Positions 55,601 through 64,000 of a stretch of 64,000 bases of DNA are shown here, one piece after another. Origin of the DNA: Incurvaria masculella (Eukaryota > Arthropoda > Insecta > Lepidoptera > Incurvariidae); contig OX335660.1 in assembly GCA_946894095.1 (NCBI GenBank), forward strand, positions 7,259,001 to 7,323,000. Reading direction: 5' to 3'. The notes beneath the pieces were generated by a model that worked only from the letters and a program-made list of their open reading frames with translations, did no database searches and had not been told where the DNA came from. Numbering within the stretch: the first letter of the stretch is position 1; each line of letters opens with the position of its first letter. The translations under genes and the position numbers were made by a program.

Positions 55601-55807
55601 CATCCATTGAGAGAGTCAGTTGAAGCCGGACACTGTGTACTTATAGCGATTCAAAACGTTGTCGCATCGGGTAGGTAGGTATGTTCCGTCTCTCTCCGAC
55701 TCGCCGTAGTGGCGCTTGAGTTCTTCTCACTCTCACACTGTGTTCGTCTTGTGAGCACGGCGAGCTCATGCTAGGTCTGTGGTTGTAACGCCTCGCCTTT
55801 GTTGCAG

Positions 55808-55937
55808 AGAACGGGCTTCTCTCGTACGAGAACCCGAACTACCACCTGGACCCCTCCCGGCTGGAGTCGGCGCTCTTCGGTGACCTGTACGACGAGAAGC
55901 AGCTGGACGAATACGAGCAGTACATCGACAATAGAAG
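55808..55937 (+). CDS. Internal exon of an unrecognised gene (exon B)
   Basis: 130 bp, acceptor TTTGTTGCAG|AG, donor AGAAG|GTAGGT, phase 1 in and phase 2 out. It encodes NGLLSYENPNYHLDPSRLES followed by ALFGDLYDEKQLDEYEQYID and NR. ENPNY is an NPXY motif, the kind bound by PTB-domain adaptors in cytoplasmic tails of membrane receptors; the following stretch is acidic and tyrosine-rich. Codon use is strongly GC3-biased, unlike the flanks. I know no protein with this sequence. Exon A (25121) fits its phase. Two broken copies follow. Confidence 0.7.
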
Positions 55938-56068
55938 GTAGGTCTGCAGTTGTGTCAACACGCTACGCCGCTGGATGTTGTGTGGGTTTGTTCTGCCTGT
56001 GGATGCTTGGTCACGAGTTGCTACTTTCTTACATCTACGAATCGGTGATGTTGACTGGGATTAATAAA

Positions 56069-56194
56069 ACGGGCTTCTTCGTACGAGAACCCGATTTACC
56101 ACCTGGACCCCTCCCGGCTCTAGTCGGCGCTCTTCGGTGACCTGTACGACGAGAAGCAGCTGGACGAATACGAGCAGTATATCGACAATAGAAG
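56069..56194 (+). pseudogene. Dead tandem copy 2 of exon B
   Basis: It starts at ACGGGCTTCTTCG, so the acceptor and first bases are missing. CTGGAG became CTCTAG, a stop in the original frame; one base is missing near CTTCTTCG. The 3' end and donor (AATAGAAG|GTAGGTCTGC) are intact and the next 100 bp of intron are copied too. Unit length is 258 bp. Confidence 0.9.
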
Positions 56195-56321
56195 GTAGGT
56201 CTGCAGTTGTGTCAACACGCTACGCCGCTGGATGTGGTGTGGGTTTGTTCTGCCTGTGGATGCTTGGTTACGAGTTGCTACTTACATGTACGAATCAATG
56301 ATGTTGACTGGGAATAAAAGC

Positions 56322-56437
56322 ACGGGCTTCTTTCGTATGAAAACCCGAACTACCACCTGGAACCCTCCTGGCTGAATTCGGCGCTATTCGGCGACCTGCA
56401 CGACAAGAAGAACCTGGACGAATATCGACAGTAGAAG
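56322..56437 (+). pseudogene. Dead tandem copy 3 of exon B
   Basis: It follows copy 2 by 253 bp. It keeps the frame through YENPNYHLEPSW, then LHDKKNLDEYRQ and a stop caused by an 11-14 bp deletion near the end. It is more diverged than copy 2 (about 12 % by eye), so it is the older copy or under no constraint for longer. The donor GTAGGT is kept. Confidence 0.88.
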
Positions 56438-56695
56438 GTAGGTTTGCAAATGTGTCAACACGCTACACAGCTGGATGTGGGATTGGTTTGCTCTGCCTGT
56501 GGATACTTCGTCACGAGTTGCTACTTTCTTACATCTGAAAATAGATGATTTGACTGGAAATAATGCTATTCAATTTGTATAAAGTGATTCCGCAAATCGT
56601 GCCGTAACTTTGGTAGGTTATTCTAACGGCCAAAATGAAAGACTAACATGGAAAATAGAAAAAATATCAACTCTCTTTACAGATGATGTGCTCAG

Positions 56696-57130
56696 CCTCG
56701 GTACCTAGTCCAGTGGCATGACACCTAACCGTTCGAAAATCGGGGTCAAGCATCTCCGGGCGCAATCGGCCTCTTGATGTATTGTATTGTATTGTTTTAT
56801 TGCATTCATAGGTAGGTAACCTACACTTAAACATGTCAAGAATCGTTATGCTAGGTCTATGTCAAAGATATAAATGTCGCATACTTCCATGCACATAAGA
56901 ACTGGCAAACATATTTTGCCAGTCACAAAATAAGTTTAAAACTTAAGTAGTGAGTGAGATTCCACGTGAAACTATAGATGTTCGAATTATTTACTTGGAG
57001 GTAGGCTTGGATCATAGTGAACAAAATATGGCGGTAGCGACAATTTGGAATGTCTGTTTGGTGTAAGGTGACAGTTGATATTGTATGAGTCATCCATGTC
57101 CAGTTCTATTAAAACGATTTTTATTACTAA
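56696..57130 (+). mobile_element. SINE-A, old copy with an insert
   Basis: Head GGTACCTAGTCCAGTGGCAT at 56699, a gap of unrelated AT-rich sequence (56780-56945), then GTGAGATTCCACGTGAAAC, GGCGGTAGCGACAATTTGG and CATCCATGTCCAGTTC. Confidence 0.5.
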
Positions 57131-57194
57131 TCTCAGACTGTATTAAAACAAAAATGATTTACTGATTGTAAATTAAGGCTTTTATGGCTTTTTT

Positions 57195-57501
57195 AGGGTT
57201 CCGTACCCAAAGGGTGAAAACGGAACCCTATTACTAAGCCTCCGCTGTCCATCCTTCAGTCCGTCCGTCCGTCCGTCCGTCTTTCACAGGGCTGTATCTC
57301 GTGAACCGTAATAGGTAGGCAGCTGAAATTTTCACGGAGTGTGTATTTATTTTGCCGCTACAACAAAAATAGGTAAGATAAAAAATATATAAAAATTAAG
57401 GAGGGGTCCCATACAAAAAACGTGATTTTTTTGTGTTAAATCTTGTACGATGGTACGGAACCCTTTGTGTGCGAGTGCGACTCGCACTTGGCCGGTTTTT
57501 T
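57195..57501 (+). mobile_element. GGGTTCCGTACC repeat, full length
   Basis: Complete, with a short CCGT tract (CAGTCCGTCCGTCCGTCC) and the tail GCGAGTGCGACTCGCACTTG plus GCCGG. Confidence 0.9.
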
Positions 57502-58624
57502 GTAGATGATAATAATATTACATGAAATTAATGTGCCCGTACCCGTGACACCCTGGTCCTTAACTAAACCGTAGACTGAACTAGCTATAGGGTGCCGTGG
57601 AAATTCCTTGTTCATTTAATTTAAGTTAGTAAACGGTAGATAATTTCTGGTAATTTTTACGTATTTATAACCAAAAATGTTTTAAAAATTATTTAGCTTA
57701 TCTATAGGACTGGTTTTATAATGCTATGGACTTGAATTGCTTTTAAAGACGATCCTCTAGGCCTCCAAAACAGCTCCCCGAGTTCATGAAACCCTCCGCA
57801 GAATAACCCATGTACTTAATAATATCACTACATACATAACATATGCCGTAAGGATTATACGTATAAGACAGAAAATACTATGCATATACTTCGTTCTTGT
57901 GGTAAAAGTTGGAGCGCAGCGCAAAGGATATTGACTGGGCTACTGTTTTTCTTCGAAGGCAGTTCGATTTTCTTGTATTTTCTTAGGATTCTTCACAAAT
58001 GGCGGCCGCCGCGTGAAAGCCCCGAGTCATGTTTGCGGTCGTTATATGAAAGCATTCATTTCGAGACCCCCGTGCTGCCTGAAGGAAATATATCGAAGGC
58101 TCGCGCGGATATTGCTGTGCGTGGAGCTCTTTTTGTGTGGTTATTGTGGAGGAAATTGGGAAATGTTTTTCCATCTAAAATATTTTGTTGCAACATTCAT
58201 ATATGATTCATTGACTGAGCGAAGGGCGAAGCTGGAATTTCCGTTATGGAATAAATCCTAAAATAATGGGCACACTTTTATTAAAAGATTTTACATGGTT
58301 TTAAAGCCTAGAAATAATCCGTTGAACGGTTGTTTCACATTTGAGCAGCTTGGTATGTGTTTCTTCTATATATAAAACAGTTTTTGGGGAAGTTTGGAAT
58401 CTAGGTATACCTCCCCACGGTCAATGATAGTGTAGCAGTAGGGCCATTAACCACATCCCCTAGTCGGAAATAAATCCTGACTGGCGCGAGAGACAGCGAG
58501 TAAGATAGGACGGCAGGGGCAATCAAAATGACAGTTCGCGCACGAATTCGCTCATTACCGATATTCACGAGTTCCAACGACACGTCAAGACCAGAAAGAA
58601 CTTTACAGGGTTACTTTCGAAACC
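57502..58624. other. No feature recognised
   Basis: A 108-codon plus frame (57880-58206) overlaps an 82-codon frame and a minus frame; nothing distinguishes any of them. Confidence 0.35.
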
Positions 58625-58765
58625 ATAACCATGTAACAGCTCACATTCGTAACGAAATGCACTTATCCAACTCAGAAAGAGAAAGAAAGTGGTTCATGTC
58701 CGGGCGAGGATTGGAACCCAGACCTCTCGGATGAAAGGCACTAGCACCTAGACCACGAGCTGTAC
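58625..58765 (-). mobile_element. SINE-A 5' part
   Basis: CGTAACGAAATGCACTTATC, CGGGCGAGGATTGGAACCCA, AGACCTCTCGGATG and CTAGACCACGAGCTG: the tRNA-like half in reverse. Confidence 0.75.
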
Positions 58766-58784
58766 ATTTACACAGTAACACATA

Positions 58785-58952
58785 GGCTGAGATAAATAGT
58801 CGTAACAGAAAGTAAGACTAACGAAAAGTAGTACTTTGTGACATCAATTTGCATTACTTCAAGATTTCGTCCATACAAAATGTGTCAAAGTGACTTCACA
58901 AAGTACTCATTGTCATTAGTTTTAATTTCTGTTACGACTATTTATCTCAGCC
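58785..58952. mobile_element. 168-bp MITE, second full copy
   Basis: Same ends (GGCTGAGATAAATAG / CTATTTATCTCAGCC) and same length as 40167-40334. It is flanked by ATA on both sides, a 3-bp duplication. Confidence 0.8.
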
Positions 58953-59477
58953 ATAGTACAATTCACCTTCGTTGAAAAAAGCGATGCTATTGGTTACTGC
59001 GAAAAAGTACAGTCAGTGAATTTACTATAATACGTGGCTACGCTGTCGCCATACTCGAATTCGATCGCCACTCAAGTCATTTCTTACTCCCTGCGGAAGG
59101 AGTCGGAAAAGTAGATCCGAATGGAGTTCGGCGCCGCGGCTCGGCGGGTCGATACGGCGGCGGCGGCGGCGCGCTGCGCAGTGCGTGGGGTCGATGCACC
59201 CAAATGCATCCCGGTGCAGCGCAGCGAGCACGATCGCACATCGTTCGGCGCGCGAAGGAACGCTCGGACGGGATGAAGAGAAGCTTAGAAGATTATGTTC
59301 CACGATATTGCATTCTGATTCTTTTCATTTAACTGGAGCTCGACCGGCGGAAAATGTGAGAATATATGTGAGGAAATTCGATCGAATCTGCATCAATCAG
59401 AAGTTTATGCCAAATAATATATCCAGTAGGAATGACGTGACATGAGAAGGTATGACATAAATGCTTCAGAATGGTCA
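58953..59477. other. GC-rich block, undecided
   Basis: 59100-59260 is CpG-rich with a (CGG)n run; the 92-codon minus frame across it is probably compositional. Confidence 0.3.
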
Positions 59478-59578
59478 GTCTGAGTTCTCATCTGAATTGA
59501 CGCTTACGCAACTTCGAAGTTACGTAAAAACGTCAAATCGGTTTGGCGTAAGCGCCTATTTAGGTGACAACTGGGACT
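59478..59578. repeat. Repeat family D, short deleted form
   Basis: Ends GTCTGAGTTCTCATCTGAAT and TTAGGTGACAACTGGGACT are inverted relative to each other; ACTTCGAAGT lies at the centre. It seems to consist of the two ends only. Confidence 0.55.
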
Positions 59579-59649
59579 CCGGGCTCTGATTGGTTCAGAG
59601 TTGATAGAGTTCCCTCACACATTTTCTCACATTTTACGCAGGTTACTCC

Positions 59650-60169
59650 CCTGAAGCCCGATTCTGCTATTTGTCCAATTTCAAACCATTCCATATTAGT
59701 TATGTTTCCGTCAAACATAACACGCTAAGTTTCGAGTGCGGTTCCAAATATCGGTATTCAGCTAATTCAGACACGCGTTTGTTATTGTCTATGAAGTGGT
59801 TTGTCTTGCGCGCCGCCTACAGGGTAAAATAACCTGTCACGATCTTGACAGTTATTTTCTCACTCAAATATGACATACGAAAAGAAAGAGACAGCGATGT
59901 GCCAACGTAATGTAGAAAGTGATATTCGAAGTTCGGCGATGCGATGCTCCGAATTTGACGAATATAATTCTCAGAACCGCAAGTTTTCGGCAAAAAACAC
60001 GGCCCACGAGAACATTAGCGCGCGTTACGAGTTTGCGAACAAAACATAAACACAACGCATGCGTTTTGCAAACTGCGCTAGTAGAATAGCATTTCGCGCG
60101 AAACATGCGGTTTTGAGAAAACACAAACATAACGCGCGCAGTTATCAATTAGCAGAATAAGGCTTCTGG
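59650..60169. mobile_element. 520-bp TIR element (family A), copy 1
   Basis: Ends CCTGAAGCCCGATTCTGCTA and TAGCAGAATAAGGCTTCTGG form an imperfect 20-bp inverted pair. The interior has GTTTCCGTCAAACATAACAC, GCGCGCCGCCTACAGGG, CGATGCGATGCTCCGAATTT and GCGCGAAACATGCGGTTTTG. All three copies here lie in the same orientation. Confidence 0.85.
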
Positions 60170-60514
60170 ACAGAACGTCTGACATGGAAAGCTAGTCCCC
60201 GCGTCCCTTAGCTACGAAATTGAATTAACACACATAATGAACAGCATTGATTTTTAACCCTTTAGACGGTGGCTGCGCTGTAAGGGTTCCGGCACTTCAA
60301 AATAATACAAATGCGGTTCAGTGCATTTCTTCTCGTGCGAGAGATCGTAAGAGGCGTCGAAGGGATTTGTCGTTCGTGAAGCCACGAAAAACTTTATGGT
60401 TCCTTCCTTACGTATTAATTAGGTGATTTTGTTAATCCCACCCGGATTAATGTCATGCATCGCACTAAATGAACGATGGTAGAAGCGTCAATGACAAATT
60501 GCACATATCTCCAT

Positions 60515-61037
60515 CCAGAAGCCCGATTCTGCTATTTGTCCAATTTCAAACCATTCCGTATAAGTTATGTTTCCGTCAAACATAACACGCTAAGTTTCGA
60601 GTGCGGTTTCCAAAAATCGGTATTCAGCGAATTCACACACGCGTTTTGTTATTGTCTATGGAGTGGTTTGTCTTGCGCGCCGCCTACAGGGTAAAATATC
60701 CTGTCACGATTTTGACAGTTAGTTTCTCACTCAAATATGACATACGAAAAGAAAGAGACAGCGATATGCCAACGTAATGTAGAAAAGTGATATTCGAAGT
60801 TCGGCGATGCGATGCTCCGAATTTGACAAATAGAATTCTCAAAACCGCAAGTTTTCGGCAAAACACACGGCCCACGAGAACATGAGCGCGCGTTACGAGT
60901 TTGCGAACAAAAATCAAACAAAACGCATGCGTTTTGCAAACTGCGCTAGTAGAATACCATTTCGCGCGAAACATGCGGTTTTGAGAAAACACAAACATAA
61001 CGCGCGCAGTTATCAATTAGCAGAATAAGGCTTCTGG
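60515..61037. mobile_element. 520-bp TIR element (family A), copy 2
   Basis: Ends CCAGAAGCCCGATTCTGCTA and TAGCAGAATAAGGCTTCTGG. The interior is very close to copy 1 and copy 3. It is the outer or inner of two back-to-back insertions in a SINE. Confidence 0.88.
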
Positions 61038-61038
61038 G

Positions 61039-61155
61039 CGTGTATTCTTGGCATTCAGTCATTGCGGATTCAGTCGAGTTTAAAGTAATGTCAAATTAAA
61101 TTCTTCTTCAGTTAACTCTACTGAATTCGCAGTGACTGAATGCCAAGAATACACG
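61039..61155. mobile_element. 117-bp hairpin MITE
   Basis: Ends CGTGTATTCTTGGCATTCAG and CTGAATGCCAAGAATACACG are a perfect inverted pair, extended by TCATTGCGGATTCAGT / ACTGAATTCGCAGTGA with one mismatch. It directly abuts family A copy 2. Confidence 0.9.
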
Positions 61156-61313
61156 TCCTGTTCAATGTTGCCGTTCACTATAAAGAAAGTCCTCGCATGG
61201 CACATACTTCCCATGTGGTGTATTGGTTTAATATCGCGACAGTAGGTTACATAAAGAAGATTGATAATATTTAACAAGGAAGGATTTTAAATTATCTCAA
61301 TAAATATTTTAAA

Positions 61314-61500
61314 CTAGCTGCGGTACCCGGCTCCGCTCGGGTTAGTGTCGGCTAAATTATCTCATGGATAAAAATTAGCCCACATGACTGGTCCAAAATA
61401 GGGTCAAACTGGTCCAGGACAATGTATCCATGTACCAAATTTAATCAAGATCGTTCGAGCCGAAATAGCATGATTTAATGAGAAACATCCAATAATTCCC
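61314..61500 (+). mobile_element. RTE-like LINE 3' fragment
   Basis: CTAGCTGCGGTACCCGGCTC, TAAATTATCTCATGGATAAA, then TGTACCAAATTTAATCAAGA and GTTCGAGCCGAAATAG. The final tail is missing. Confidence 0.65.
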
Positions 61501-62226
61501 ATTTAGAGCTTCGTTGACGTTTGGTGGCTATTTAAAAAAAAACATTTGCCGCGAGAACCTTTCTGCACTTTCACTGCTACATTGCTTACCTAGTAAGTAA
61601 CGTGTAACGTAGGTAAGTTTTGCGTGGACTCCAACCCACAGCCAGCCTCAACATCGAAAACAGTAACCCATCTCGAACCTGACTGCTCCCAGAGATGCTA
61701 TACATTGATAAAATACGCACATAAATCAGGTAAGTGGTTCGCATGTTATAAGACTTTAAGACTCACTACTTACCCTTCTGGTAATGAAGCGTTATATTAT
61801 GTAATCTATAAGTTTTTAGTAGAATCAGGCTAGACGTGCTAGACGTAGATACAATGCACATCTAAATCGAGTAATTGGTTCTCAAGGATTTTATTCTGTT
61901 GGTCGCTCCTCCGGCGATTTAGCGTGATGCCAAGTAGTCCTAAAGTTGCAGGAAATACCAAGCCGTACTTCAGTAAAAGTAAGCGCTGCCGCCGCAAAGC
62001 CGAGCCGTGCATAGCATTGCAGTTTGTATGACAGCCCCATCTTAGCGTAAGCGGAACTGAATTCTATTTAGCCAATCCTAATTCCCGGGTAGTTAAATGT
62101 ACATGTACTAAGTTTTACAAATCGCTAGTGCCTTGAAAATTCGCCAAACGGACACCAAACAGTCACGACGTCTGCCCTCCCCCCGCCGCCGCTCCCCGCC
62201 ACCGCCCCCGGCTCCTCTCCCCCTAG
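61501..62226. other. No gene seen
   Basis: A pyrimidine-rich block (62170-62226) ending CCCCCTAG resembles a splice acceptor, but what follows is LINE sequence. Confidence 0.4.
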
Positions 62227-62460
62227 TGTGAAGTATCGCTACCGGCATCGTTTTCGCAGCCCCGTGAAAGTTCTAAAGCCCATGGGCACATAAGTTGTAG
62301 CCTATGTGTTATTCTGATGTATAAGCTATATTATTGTAAAGTTTCATTAGAATCCATTCAGTAGTTTTTACGTGAAAGAGTAACAAACATCCATCCATCC
62401 ATCCATCCATCCATTATTACAAACTTTCCCCTTTATATTATTTATTAGATATTAGATATT
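62227..62460 (+). mobile_element. LINE C-terminal scrap fused to an RTE-like tail
   Basis: 62227-62290 matches the end of the 11200-family ORF (GTGTGAAGTATCGC, CGGCATCGTTTTCGCAGCCC, AAGCCCATGGGCAC). From 62291 the sequence is an RTE 3' region (AGAATCCATTCAGTAGTTTT, GTGAAAGAGTAACAAACATC, (CATC)n, then CAAACTTTCCCCTTTATA). Confidence 0.7.
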
Positions 62461-62845
62461 AGATATTCAGCGCGTTCAGATTCGATTATCTGGATCGCTT
62501 GTTCACAGATGTCGAAAGATTTTACCGAAGGCTCGACTTCACTGGGTATTTTATATTTGTTCAAGTGAAACGTGACTTTTTAGCTAATATTAATAAATTC
62601 TCATCACACACGAAAGGAGAAGATATGAGAAAAAAGAGAGTTCCCGGAGTGCCATCCCATTCTAACCTTTGCCTCGCATTCGTTCTCGCGGCCGGAGAAT
62701 GGCTCGCTCGAGGCTCGTAAGCGAAATTCAGTTCTCCTATCAAATATGCAAGCGTTCTCTTCTCGTGTTGGTACATGAGCATGTTCTGTGCGCTTGTGGA
62801 CGAAACGTTATATTTGATATTATTATATATTACATTGAAACAATG
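62461..62845. other. No feature recognised
   Basis: A 117-codon minus frame (62561-62914) runs out into family A and so is not a gene. Confidence 0.4.
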
Positions 62846-63363
62846 CCAGAAGCCCGATTCTGCTATTTGTCCAATTTCAAACCATTCCGTATAAGTTATG
62901 TTTCCGTCAAACATAACACGCTAAGTTTCGAGTGTGGTTTCCAAAAATCGGTATTCAGCTAATTCACACACGCGTTTTGTTATTGTCTATGGAGTGGTTT
63001 GTCTTGCGCGCCGCCTACAGGGTAAAAACACCTGTCACGATTTTGACAGTTATTTTCTCACTCAAATATGACGTACGAAAAGAAAGAGACAGCGATATGC
63101 CAACGTAATGTAGAAAAGTGATATTCGAAGTTCGGCGATGCGATGCTCCGAATTTGACAAATAGAATTCTCAAAACCGCAAGTTTTCGCCCCACGAGAAC
63201 ATGGAGCGCGCGTTACGAGTTTGCGAACAAAACACAAACACAACGCATGCGTTTTGCAAACTGCGCTAGTAGAATGCCATTTCGCGCGAAACATGCGGTT
63301 TTGAGAAAACACAAACATAACGCGTTATCAATTAGTTATCAATTAGCAGAATAAGGCTTCTGG
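62846..63363. mobile_element. 520-bp TIR element (family A), copy 3
   Basis: Ends CCAGAAGCCCGATTCTGCTA and TAGCAGAATAAGGCTTCTGG. It has lost GGCAAAACACACGG near 63188 and gained a short duplication of AGTTATCAATT near 63325. Confidence 0.88.
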
Positions 63364-63389
63364 CCAGTCGTCCCCCTAGTCGCGGTCGT

Positions 63390-63600
63390 CACCTAAATTG
63401 ACCTTTAAGCCAAACCGATCGACTTGCATTTTCAAATGTATGGAGAAATTGAACTAACATTTGTGAGTTCGAGTTTGATTTTACAGCTTACTCACCGTCG
63501 CCGAAAATACTTTGCCGTTGCCGTTTACGCCAACTTCGAGTTTTCATACAAATCGGAAGTCCGAATTTGACGTTGACAGCTTGAAGGTAGAAGGTAGAAG
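63390..63600. repeat. Repeat family D copy
   Basis: GCCAAACCGATCGACTTGC, GTGAGTTCGAGTTTGATTTT, CACCGTCGCCGAAAATAC, TTTTCATACAAATCGGAAG, TTGACAGCTTGAAGG, as at 25245. Confidence 0.6.
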
Positions 63601-63762
63601 GAAGATAACAGGTCAATCCGTGTAATCTGCGTATTATGCAAATAATTCATATAAAATCGTTTACCAATCAGCTCATTCATAGTAAGTTTCTCCTTTCGTC
63701 AATTATCGTAGGTTGAAATAAATAGAATATAGATATCTGGCAAACCTTCTAGTGCGTCACAC

Positions 63763-63951
63763 AAAAAACCGGCCAAGTGCGAGTCGTACAAGATTTAACA
63801 CCAAAAAATCCATTTTTTATGTATTATTTCTTAATGTTACCGATTTGTTGTTATAGACGGAAAATAAATGTTCTGTGAAAATTGCATTTTGTGACGGACA
63901 GCGGAGGCTTAGTAATATGGTTCGGTTGGCACCCTTTGGGTACGGAACCCT
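63763..63951 (-). mobile_element. GGGTTCCGTACC repeat, internally shortened
   Basis: Minus orientation from AAAAAACCGGCCAAGTGCGA to GTACGGAACCCT. The CCGT tract is almost gone and about 100 bp are missing. Confidence 0.8.
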
Positions 63952-64000
63952 AAAAAGGTTAGTGGGTAGTCTCCAAAGTAATGAAATGAAAATGAAAATA

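Larger units (their letters stand above)
60325..61256 (+). mobile_element. SINE-A copy interrupted by two MITEs
   Basis: 60325-60514 carries the SINE body up to ATCTCCATCCA; 61156-61256 continues from TCCTGTTCAATGTTGCCG to ATATCGCGACAGTAGG. The break falls in the conserved CCATCCAGTTCAATG. Between lie family A (60515-61037) and a small hairpin element (61039-61155). Confidence 0.75.

Noticed and set aside
59864..61016. 94- and 110-codon minus frames with similar sequence
   Set aside because: They are the interior of family A elements; similarity comes from repeat copies. Kept only as a question in the findings.
62170..62230. Strong pyrimidine tract and AG, a possible splice acceptor
   Set aside because: The following sequence is a LINE remnant, not an exon.

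Overview
The window is nuclear DNA of an insect, most likely a moth or butterfly. It is AT-rich, its genes are split by introns, and most of it is mobile-element debris of kinds I associate with Lepidoptera: the GGGTTCCGTACC...GCACTTGGCCGG interspersed repeat with an internal CCGT microsatellite, RTE-type LINE tails ending near AATATTAGTATGGAT, a tRNA-derived SINE in about twenty copies, mariner, and many foldback MITEs. No bacterial operon, CRISPR array or viral gene is visible. The order is inferred from repeat types recalled from experience; no database was searched.

One complete gene can be assembled. On the minus strand, ten exons between 17992 and 7435 join in phase to 1821 bases, a 606-residue FAM114A/NOXP20-family protein (the DUF719 family, reported Rab2-linked Golgi-associated proteins). 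Its introns hold almost only transposon pieces.

A second gene, plus strand, is seen as two phase-compatible exons 30.6 kb apart (25121-25187 and 55808-55937). I do not recognise it; the second exon encodes an NPXY motif and an acidic, tyrosine-rich stretch. Both exons carry local tandem duplications: a GC-rich 200-bp array ends exactly at the acceptor of the first, and the second is followed by two dead copies of itself. A possible alternative first exon lies at 43268-43289.

Layout: 1-5600 repeats, including a near-perfect 131-bp satellite and large hairpins; 7435-18110 the FAM114A gene; 18.2-23.2 kb LINE/SINE remnants; 23.2-25.2 kb the 200-bp array and exon; 25.2-55.8 kb a presumed giant intron packed with SINEs, LINE tails, an internally deleted mariner, a hAT-like element and several nested insertions; 55.8-56.5 kb the duplicated exon; 56.5-64 kb more repeats, including three copies of a 520-bp inverted-repeat element within 3.7 kb.

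The most interesting structures are the exon-anchored tandem arrays, a family of about 340-bp elements with 85-bp terminal inverted repeats around a tRNA-like core, and the datable nested insertions.
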